This document shows, piece by piece, positions 23,617 to 30,700 of a DNA stretch of 34,170 nucleotides (position 1 is its first letter; each line of letters begins with the position of its first letter). The notes below the pieces were generated by a model. That model searched no databases and was not told the origin of the DNA. It saw nothing but the letters and a program-made list of their open reading frames with translations. Source of the DNA: an uncultured Clostridia bacterium (GTDB lineage: Bacteria > Bacillota > Clostridia > Peptostreptococcales > Anaerovoracaceae). The stretch is taken from positions 1-34,170 of the forward strand of contig CAKQGQ010000024.1 of NCBI GenBank assembly GCA_934233735.1, read 5' to 3'. The position numbers were made by a program, and so were the translations under genes.

Positions 23617-24471
23617 TTATGAATTCTCAGCCGTTATGAGTTCCATAATCTTTTTAAGTGACTCACAAGTTTCTTCGTATGTAATCCCTTCAGCAAAGGC
23701 ATTAATCATGCAGTACTTTTGCCAATTTCTTCTCAAGAACTCACTGGATTCTATTCTTGGCATTACAATCTTCCACTGTTTAATTACATCTATGCTTCCT
23801 CTTTTAGCAGATGTTCGCTCCAATGCAGATTTCAAAAAATGGGTATTACATTCCCCTATCCGTAGCTTTGACAGCAGATAAACATCATAAAAGTCTCTTG
23901 GTCTTGTATTCGCGTCCGCTCTTGAAAGAATAGTTTCGATTTTTTCTGCAAAAATCGTTTCAAGATTATAAGAGTATATTTTTATTACTCCTTCGTCAAA
24001 CATTGTCGGAATACCTGTAACAACTGCTGCAGGCGTAATAACATCTCCGGTGGTTATATCTACAGTTAGCGGAACACTCATCTTCTCATAATTTGCTTTA
24101 AGAGATAGCCTCAGTCCTGGGTAATCGTCCTCTTCTCTTATTTGAGAAATATTTTCAATTGAAAATTGTATATCATCATCTATATCTTCTTTACAGATGA
24201 CCTCAAATGCCTCTCTAAGATTCTTCGCTGTTAAATTGAAGCCTATAATCGTTGTGTCAAGATCCATAGTCGTCCTACTATCAATCCCAACTATGGCAGC
24301 GATAAGAAAACCGCCTTTTAAAATGAAATTACTTCGATACGGAGATTTTTCGATTCTTGCAAGGATTCTCTCAAGCATATAATTCTGCATGGCAAGCTGC
24401 GGTGAAATATTTTTAGCAGTAGCAACTTTTTTTATCATTGCTTTGAGCTGCATTGCATTTTTCGTTCTCAT
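23617..24471 (-). CDS. AbiEii-type nucleotidyltransferase toxin
   Basis: 284 residues of the DUF1814/AbiEii/AbiGii family. The nucleotidyltransferase start is visible as ILKGGFLIAAIVGIDSR followed by TMDLDTTI (metal-binding Asp pair, about residues 48-80). A helical second half contains RADANTRPRDFYDVYLL, also typical. In characterised AbiE systems the protein is the toxin of a type IV pair and gives abortive infection against phage. The start overlaps the antitoxin gene by four bases, with a GGAGGT site. Confidence 0.9.
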   Translation of the reverse strand: MRTKNAMQLKAMIKKVATAKNISPQLAMQNYMLERILARIEKSPYRSNFILKGGFLIAAIVGIDSRTTMDLDTTIIGFNLTAKNLREAFEVICKEDIDDDIQFSIENISQIREEDDYPGLRLSLKANYEKMSVPLTVDITTGDVITPAAVVTGIPTMFDEGVIKIYSYNLETIFAEKIETILSRADANTRPRDFYDVYLLSKLRIGECNTHFLKSALERTSAKRGSIDVIKQWKIVMPRIESSEFLRRNWQKYCMINAFAEGITYEETCESLKKIMELITAENS

Positions 24472-25061
24472 AGCAAGACCTCCATATATCTCAATACCTT
24501 GGGCTTAACTCTGAGCTGTTCGGCATATTGAAGAAGCTGCGGAACATTTTTGTTCTTTGAATTTGCATACTGTCTCATCGCAGAATTGATTAGTTCAACA
24601 TTGCTTCCTGAGCCTCGTAGTATGTCACAGAGACTTCTTTCGAGATTGTATACTCTAATTTCATTCCCCATAGGGGATAATAAGGTGGTAATACCTATTA
24701 AATAATTCTCCGCCTTAACATGGCGAACATTTAAATCATATTCATCGAGCTTCTTTGAGTTATATCCTTGTGGAAATGTCATGTCATACCTTGATGGAGT
24801 TCTGTCCGAATAACCCAAAAGATACATTGCTGTGTCATGAGAATATATCCCCCTGCTGAAGCGTTTCTGTATTATATACAGTTCATCATCCCAGTTTTCA
24901 TCAAACGAGTAAAGGCCTCTGTCAATTTTATATAATTCCCCGGCATCAACCATGTTGCGAATAGTCTGTCCGTGAACTCCCTTGTCCTTAGCTTGTGACG
25001 CTGAAAAGTATTCAAATGTCATTTCTCGCAAAATGCTTGCACCGTTTTTCTTATTTGACAT
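24468..25061 (-). CDS. AbiEi-type antitoxin (winged-helix regulator)
   Basis: 197 residues. The N-terminal winged helix (about 15-55, FSASQAKDKGVHGQTIRNMV, YKIDRGLYS) is followed by the AbiEi domain (FSRGIYSHDTAMYLLGYSDRTP, DMTFPQGYN, VYNLERSLCDILRG). In characterised AbiE pairs this protein represses its own promoter and neutralises the toxin. It has a strong AAGGAGG site and a near-consensus promoter. Confidence 0.9.
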   Translation of the reverse strand: MSNKKNGASILREMTFEYFSASQAKDKGVHGQTIRNMVDAGELYKIDRGLYSFDENWDDELYIIQKRFSRGIYSHDTAMYLLGYSDRTPSRYDMTFPQGYNSKKLDEYDLNVRHVKAENYLIGITTLLSPMGNEIRVYNLERSLCDILRGSGSNVELINSAMRQYANSKNKNVPQLLQYAEQLRVKPKVLRYMEVLL

Positions 25062-25089
25062 TGAAACCTCCTTGATTTTTATACTATAT

Positions 25090-25118
25090 TTTATATCATT
25101 TTATAGTGCAAAAGTCAA
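25090..25118 (-). promoter_or_regulatory. promoter of the AbiE pair
   Basis: On the minus strand TTGACT and TATAAA are 17 bases apart, with the -10 about 28 bases before the antitoxin start. AT-rich sequence here could hold the antitoxin operator, but no clear inverted repeat is seen over the promoter. Confidence 0.8.
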
Positions 25119-25180
25119 TAAAAAGATAAAAAATGACTATCGCACAATCGAGGAAACAAATCGCCGACTGTACGATAGCC
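25119..25180 (-). terminator. terminator of the FAD oxidoreductase gene
   Basis: A 12-position stem (25135-25146 with 25169-25180; one G-U, one mismatch) with a 22-base loop lies just downstream of the oxidoreductase stop and is followed on the minus strand by a T-rich run. Confidence 0.65.
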
Positions 25181-25205
25181 GTTTACTTTTTTGTTAGGTT
25201 CCTAA

Positions 25206-26603
25206 TTATTCTTCTTCCGTCAACTTTCTTCCCATCAAAACGCCCATGACGGATGCCATCATCAGGCCGCGGGTCCAGCCTGTAGAGTCTCCGAGGCAGT
25301 GAAGATTCTTCACATTCGTGTTGAGGTCTGTGTCAATGTCAATCTTGTTGCTGTAGAACTTCAGCTCCGGTGAGTACAGAAGCGTTTCGTCACTGGCAAA
25401 TCCCGGCACCACAATGTCCATGCTCTTGATGAAGTTGATAATCGAAATCATCGCACGGTACGGCATCGCGGATGTGATGTCGCCTGCAACTGCGTCCTTC
25501 AGCGTCGGTCGCACATTTGAATGTTCCAGTTCCCGCTGCCATGTACGCTTTCCGCTCAAAATATCTCCATAGCGCTGCACCATGATTTTACCTGCACCGA
25601 GCATGTTCGTAATCTCTCCGATTTTCTTCGCATACTCAATCGGCTGATTGAACGGATGCGTGAAGTTATGCGAGCAGAGAATTGCAAGGTTCGTGTTCTC
25701 CGACTTCAACTCTTTATAGGAATGTCCGTTGACTACCGCAAGGTTTTCGTCGTAGTTTTCCTGACTTACGAAGCCTCCCGGATTCTGGCAGAAGGTTCTT
25801 ACCTTATTGCGGAACGGCTGCGGATAGCCGATGAGCTTGGATTCATAGAGGTACTTGTTCACTTCCTCCATGATTTCGTTTCTGACTTCTACACGCACGC
25901 CGATGTCAACGGTTCCCGGCTTGTGTGCAATCCCATGCTTTTCGCATACCGTCTCAAGCCAAAGCGCACCTCTGCGTCCGGTGCAGACGATGGTCTTGCC
26001 TGCTTCAACTCTTTCTTCTTTACCTTTGATTTTGACAATCGCACCTGTGCAAATGCCGTCTTCAATCAGCAAATCCCGACATTCGCTGTTAAAGTGCATC
26101 GTAACACCCTCGCCCAGAAGATACTGCTCAATTTTATAATAAATTTCCTGCGCTTTTTCTGTTCCCAAATGTCTGATTGGACAGTCCACAAGCTTCAGAC
26201 CGGCTTTGATGGCGCGCTTTCTGATTTTCTTAATCTCTTCCGGGAATGCAATTCCTTCGATTTTGGTATCGGCTCCGAATTCAAGATAAATGCTGTCGGC
26301 ATAGTCAATCAGTTCCTTCGCAAAATCATAACCGATAAGTTCAGGAAGGTCTCCGCCTACATCCGGTGAAAGCGACAGCTTTCCGTCGGAAAATGCACCC
26401 GCACCCGAAAAACCTGTGGTGATGCTGCAGTTCTTGCATCCCACGCAATTACCCGTATGCGTCTTAGGGCATGAGCGCTTTTCTATCGCCGCGCCTTTTT
26501 CCACGATTGTGATTTCTTCTCCACGGCGTCCGTTCTTAATCAGCTCCAAAGCGGTGAAAATTCCCGCAGGCCCCGCTCCGATAATCAAATAACCTGTTTT
26601 CAT
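25206..26603 (-). CDS. FAD-dependent oxidoreductase (COG2509-like)
   Basis: 465 residues. A Rossmann FAD site LIIGAGPAGIFTALELI is at the N-terminus, followed by a cysteine cluster (CPKTHTGNCVGCKNC, about residues 42-56) and GFSGAGAFSDGKLSLS. The end GDSTGWTRGLMMASVMG is the second FAD-contact segment. This matches a widespread clostridial family annotated as uncharacterised FAD-dependent dehydrogenase. Substrate unknown; the Cys cluster may bind a metal or take part in redox. I chose the ATG at 26603 next to a GAGGGGAT site; the frame stays open upstream through the tRNA-Leu, which is not coding. Confidence 0.85.
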   Translation of the reverse strand: MKTGYLIIGAGPAGIFTALELIKNGRRGEEITIVEKGAAIEKRSCPKTHTGNCVGCKNCSITTGFSGAGAFSDGKLSLSPDVGGDLPELIGYDFAKELIDYADSIYLEFGADTKIEGIAFPEEIKKIRKRAIKAGLKLVDCPIRHLGTEKAQEIYYKIEQYLLGEGVTMHFNSECRDLLIEDGICTGAIVKIKGKEERVEAGKTIVCTGRRGALWLETVCEKHGIAHKPGTVDIGVRVEVRNEIMEEVNKYLYESKLIGYPQPFRNKVRTFCQNPGGFVSQENYDENLAVVNGHSYKELKSENTNLAILCSHNFTHPFNQPIEYAKKIGEITNMLGAGKIMVQRYGDILSGKRTWQRELEHSNVRPTLKDAVAGDITSAMPYRAMISIINFIKSMDIVVPGFASDETLLYSPELKFYSNKIDIDTDLNTNVKNLHCLGDSTGWTRGLMMASVMGVLMGRKLTEEE

Positions 26604-26671
26604 ATGAGATCCCCTCTCTTTCATTGCCCAAACTCTAAGCAGAAAGTCTATTCTTGTCTCTCTGCCCGAAA

Positions 26672-26702
26672 AACACAAAAGCATTCCCAAGGGAATGCTT
26701 TC
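26672..26702 (-). terminator. terminator of tRNA-Leu
   Basis: GCATTCCC/GGGAATGC (26681-26698), extended by A-T pairs, is followed on the minus strand by a T-rich stretch. It separates the tRNA from the oxidoreductase gene. Confidence 0.75.
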
Positions 26703-26708
26703 AGAAAG

Positions 26709-26794
26709 TGGTGCGGTCGACAGGGGTCGAACCTGCATGTCTGTGGGACACAAGATCCTTAGTCTTGCGCGTCTGCCAATTCCGCCACGACCGC
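26709..26794 (-). tRNA. tRNA-Leu (anticodon AAG)
   Basis: An 86-base class II tRNA. The acceptor GCGGTCG pairs with CGACCGC, followed by discriminator A and an encoded CCA. The D arm GTGGCGGAATTGGCAGACGC is typical of tRNA-Leu. The anticodon stem CAAGA/TCTTG holds the loop CTAAGGA, so the anticodon is AAG. There is a long variable arm, then GGTTCGACCCC. Confidence 0.94.
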
Positions 26795-26807
26795 ACATCA
26801 CTTATTC

Positions 26808-26836
26808 AGTATACTACCTTTTCCGGAAATACACAA
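26808..26836 (-). promoter_or_regulatory. promoter of tRNA-Leu
   Basis: On the minus strand TTGTGT and TATACT are 17 bases apart. The start of transcription falls about seven bases before the mature 5' end. Confidence 0.8.
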
Positions 26837-26922
26837 GTCTTTTTTTGAATTTTTTTAAAAAATTCTTATTATTCAAATCCAAAAAGTGTAAAAAAGTCAA
26901 GGACTTTTGCTCCCGATAAGTC

Positions 26923-26951
26923 TTGTTCATCGCAGATTTCTATGGTATACT
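26923..26951 (+). promoter_or_regulatory. promoter of the plus-strand cobalamin riboswitch
   Basis: TTGTTC and TATACT (26946-26951) are 17 bases apart, with the -10 about 30 bases before the riboswitch P1 stem. Confidence 0.7.
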
Positions 26952-26980
26952 ATTCTCGAAAAGATTTTAAAAAAATATGA

Positions 26981-27171
26981 TTTATGTTCTTTCTGCGCGA
27001 GGCTTTGCGAATTGCGGGTATTTGGGCAGAAAGCTAAGATGGAAGCAGGTGAGAATCCTGCGCGGTCCCGCCACTGTATTGACGGAGCTTTATCTGCATA
27101 TGCCACTGAATCTTTCGTATTTGGGAAGGCGCGATAAAGTGTTGATGTCTAAGTCAGGAGACATGCATAGA
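26981..27171 (+). ncRNA. cobalamin riboswitch (canonical)
   Basis: The conserved B12-box words occur in order: GGAAGCAGGTGAGAATCC, then GCGGTCCCGCCACTGTA, then GCCACTG...TGGGAAGGC of the peripheral arm, and AGTCAGGAGACATGC near the 3' end. TTTATG (26981-26986) can pair with CATAGA (27166-27171) to close P1, giving a normal size of about 190 bases. It binds adenosyl- or other cobalamins and usually represses transport or synthesis genes. Here no such gene follows on the plus strand: downstream lie a terminator, a structured RNA and a 57-residue ORF. Confidence 0.93.
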
Positions 27172-27238
27172 TTAACGATTTCCTGCGTCGGACGAATGCG
27201 GACAAATTGAAATAAGCAAAAAACACAGTAAAAACGGT

Positions 27239-27281
27239 CTGTAGTCTTTTGGTTTTCATTCCATGGGGCTGCAGTTTTTTT
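27239..27281 (+). terminator. expression-platform terminator of the cobalamin riboswitch
   Basis: CTGTAG (27239-27244) can pair with CTGCAG (27269-27274), followed by seven T. The stem is short, but its place about 70 bases after the aptamer fits riboswitch-controlled termination. Confidence 0.5.
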
Positions 27282-27290
27282 ATGCAAACA

Positions 27291-27460
27291 ATCCCAAGGT
27301 CGGATGAAAGCCGAAGATTTGCTTAGATAATTTCAGATGCTGAAAGAAAGGGGGAAACCGCTGTATGAATTTAAATTTCACCGGCATCTCTTGCATACCT
27401 CGGGCGGTTGACCGTGGAAGTGCAGAGAGCGAAGGGTTTAACTAGCCATACGATATTTTT
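27291..27460 (+). ncRNA. structured RNA, possibly raiA-motif-like
   Basis: A non-coding stretch with many compatible helices: TCGG/CCGA (27300-27314), AGATGC/GCATCT (27335-27340 with 27384-27389), TCTCTTGCA/TGCAGAGA (27387-27395 with 27421-27428, one bulge), CGG/CCG in CGGTTGACCG, and long-range GTATG/CATAC (27363-27367 with 27447-27451). AAACC/GGTTT (27355-27359 with 27433-27437) could form a pseudoknot. Words such as GGGGGAAACCGC, GACCGTGGAAGTGCAGAGAG and TTTAACTAGCC remind me of the raiA RNA motif of Firmicutes, but I recall this only loosely. No clear promoter of its own; it may be read from the riboswitch promoter. Confidence 0.5.
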
Positions 27461-27507
27461 TACCTTTTGGATATACTTTAACAAAATCAGAAAGAGAGGA
27501 AATATCT

Positions 27508-27681
27508 ATGAAACAAACTTTAATCGCAAAAATAAAGAACTATTGCAAGCAGCAGAGCGAAAAAAGACGGCAATATCTTACTAAAATGTATCTGACAGAG
27601 CGCCAGCCAAGCCTTCCGGATTATTATCTCCGTCAGAACTGGAGAGACATGCTGTCAAATTACAGAAAATTAGCAAAATAG
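27508..27681 (+). CDS. 57-residue basic hypothetical protein
   Basis: A small ORF with an AGAGGA site seven bases upstream of ATG and a strong hairpin after its stop. The product is rich in Lys, Arg, Gln and Tyr (for example KNYCKQQSEKRRQYL and LPDYYLRQNWRDML), has no membrane segment or signal peptide, and is probably helical. I do not recognise it. It is the only candidate coding region downstream of the plus-strand cobalamin riboswitch and the structured RNA. The clean ribosome site and terminator support translation; homology is untested. Confidence 0.55.
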   Translation: MKQTLIAKIKNYCKQQSEKRRQYLTKMYLTERQPSLPDYYLRQNWRDMLSNYRKLAK

Positions 27682-27705
27682 ACTAACAGTCATCTAAATA
27701 ATTGA

Positions 27706-27741
27706 AGGCCCCGACGGATTAACCGTCGGGGCTTTCGCGTG
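27706..27741. terminator. strong hairpin between the small ORF and the surface-protein gene
   Basis: A perfect ten-base GC-rich stem (27708-27717 with 27723-27732) with a five-base loop. The tail is TTTCGCGTG on the plus strand and pyrimidine-rich on the minus strand, so T-runs are weak, but it lies 26 bases after the small ORF and 45 bases after the surface-protein stop and probably serves both. Confidence 0.7.
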
Positions 27742-27776
27742 TTTACATACAAGTTATTTCAAAAAAAGGATTGTTG

Positions 27777-30700
27777 CTATTTCACTTTTGACCAAGTGCG
27801 GCTTGCGTACTTACACTGCTTGAGTGCTGTCGTTGCAATAAGCTTGCCGTTTTCGTCGTAAACTCTTACCTGAACTTTATAGAAGTACTTCGTGCCCTTC
27901 TTACCGCTTGTGTTCGTATAAGCTGCAGTCTTCTTTGTTACTGCTGCCTTATATGATGCTGCCTTCTTCGTGGAACGGTAGAAGCGGTACTTCACGGTGA
28001 AGCCAAGGTCTTTGAGTTCCTTGATGGAAGCGTTTACCTTCGCGTCGCTCTTGAGAACTGCTTTGATATTCTTCTTCGCTGTCTTGCTGGAACGGGCTAC
28101 GAGTTTCATGTTCTTAACGATGGACTTCGCTTTTGCAATTTTCGCTGCGTTGTCGTCGGCTGGCTCTTCCGTCTGGGTATCAACATTGTCTTTGTTGATT
28201 TCTGCTTTGACGGTTGTGCCTGTTGCTTCGTTTACGAGTTTCTGAAGTTCTTCGCGCTCGTAGGTCTTCTGTCCGAGCGGGGTCTTGACAACAAGTTTCG
28301 CGTTTGTGTCTTTCAGCAGGGATTCAAGGAAAGACTTTTCGAGGTTCAGTTCGAGTTTTTCTGCACCTTTCGCATCGCTGTTTGCGATAGCGAGTACGAC
28401 CTGTGCGGATTTCTTTTCCTTCGCCTGTTTTAAGATTTCCTTCTGGTTGTCTGCTTTCACCGTTACAGTAGCGGTCGTGCCGCTCATCTTAACGGTTGTC
28501 GGGGAAGTCGTTACTGCTGAGCCTGCAGCTCCTGTCGTTTCGACTTCGGATTCCGGCATTTCTGCTGCACCTGTGATGGTCGAAAGATTGTACTTCTTCG
28601 CCAGTTCATTGAACTTCGCTGCGTCTGCCTCGGTGATGTATTCTTTCTGCTCTTTTGTCAGTTTTTCGTATGCGGAAAGGGCTGCCTTAGCCTGACTGCT
28701 GCTTGAGCTGTCGGTCAGGGCGTTCAGCTTCGCCTTTGCATCGTCGATTTCGCTGTAGAATTTCACCTTTTCTTCGACTGCTTTCAGCTTATCGAGTTTT
28801 GCTTTATCAATCGTGCCCTGTACGCTGCTTGTTAAGCTGTTATACAGGTCGCGAATGTCTTTGGCTGCGTCTTTCGTGTTTTTGTAGTTTCCGATTTTGA
28901 TTTTGTCTGCGTCAGGAAGCTCTGCGATGGCTTTTTCGATGGTGTCTTTTGCATTCGTGCTGTTTACCACTTTTAATGCGTACCATGTGCCGCCGTTTGC
29001 CTGCGTGTTTCCTTCCTGATTATTCATCGACGGCCAGCGTCTTTCGCCGCAGCCCACATAAATCGTATCGCCTGCCGTAACCGGAATGTACTGCGTCCGC
29101 TTATAGAAGCTGCTTCCCTGTACATTGGAGGTTACCTTTTCGTTTAAGAAAATCTTGGTTAAGAAGTTCTTGTTTGCCGCGGTCGGGGTTACCTTGATGT
29201 TTGCGGTCTTGCCGGAGATAAGGAGTGTATAGTCATAGCTATTACCGGAAGTTCCGCTTGTAAAGGACGGGGTTAAGGTTCCGCCGCTTACGCTGAGGTC
29301 TTTCAGCGTCGTGTTGGAGTTTGCCCATGAGCCGCCGAGGTCTTCGCCATAGCCTTTGGTGGTATACATGATGCGGATTTCGTCTCCGTCTCCAAGCGCG
29401 CCGTTTGCAACGGTAAAGTTCCCAAAGCCTTCATTGTTAAACCAGTCGTTTAAGGTTCCCATCCAGCCGGAGCTTGCTCCGCCGTCAAATTCGGCAAGTC
29501 CGTTAATTTCGGAGATATAGTTGTTTTCTGCGCCTTTCTGCTCATATCCGAACTTGTTCAGCGCATCGACCACGCAGCTCATCATCGTGGAGTTTTTCGT
29601 GATTTCCACATCGGTATTGACGAGAATGCCATCCCAATAGGTCTTCCCGCCCCACTTATCTTTCGGGAAGGTGGTGTTCTCAACGATGACATGTACGGTG
29701 CCCAGAGAATCTGCACTCGGTGCAGTCTGTCCTTCCTTGGTTACCTTCGACATCTTGGTGACTGCGTCTTTTCTTGCCTTTGTGACATCATCAATGGTCT
29801 GTGCATCTTTAATTGCCTGAATGCCGTCGTTATGTGCCGTTTCAAGCTTGCTCCAGTTGTTGCCGTAGCTTGTCTTATTCTTTTCGTATTCCGCAAAGGC
29901 TTCGTCTAAGACGCTAGTTGCAGTAGCTTTTGCTGCTGTAAGGTCTGCGTCCGTTGTCACAGGAGCCCAGTTTAGGGTGATGGTGACATCGTTATATGGC
30001 ATGGTGAAGCCGAGGTAGGCATCAGGGATGTCAATATTGACTGTGTCTGCGTCTTTTTCTTTATAGCCGGAATCGTCATAGACACGCTGTACATCGCTTA
30101 CGACTTCCGCTTTTTCCAATCCTTCATAGGAAATGCTCTTAAGCTCATAGGCGGTGTCGCCGACCTTGACTGTCAAATGGCCTTCTGTGCTGTAAAATCC
30201 CGCTACTGTACCTTTGGTAGGTGCAATTAAAACAATGCCCAGATTTTCATCACTGATTGTCCAGCCGTCATTTGTTGTAAAGCTGCCGTTTGTATTACGA
30301 GTCTGGAAATATGCCGCATAGTCGATTCCTGTATAAAGGCGAACCGCTGTCAGCGGATATGCTTGGCTGAAGGTTTCGGCAAACAGCTCGCTTCTTCCGT
30401 CATAACTTCCGAAGGTAAAAGGTGTTACAATATTGATAGCTTTTGTATGGTCATATTTTCCGCCTTCTGCGCGATCCATTTTCGCAGGATTCTCGCGCAG
30501 ATAGGTAATCATCTTGTTTATGACTGCCTCTGCATCGGCATTATCTGCCTTAACAACCAAGTTCAGCTTATACGCTGCTGCATCTTTCAGGTCTTCTTTC
30601 TTATCTGCCAGTTCCTGCATGTAGTCCTTGATTCTTTTGTATTTAGCGTATTCCACTCCTGTGACGAGTTTCTTCTGCTGATAAGCATTCATGCTGTCAT

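Noticed and set aside
26604..26801. A 66-residue extension of the FAD oxidoreductase
   Set aside because: The frame merely reads through the antisense-free tRNA-Leu gene and its terminator; the FAD motif and ribosome site place the start at 26603.
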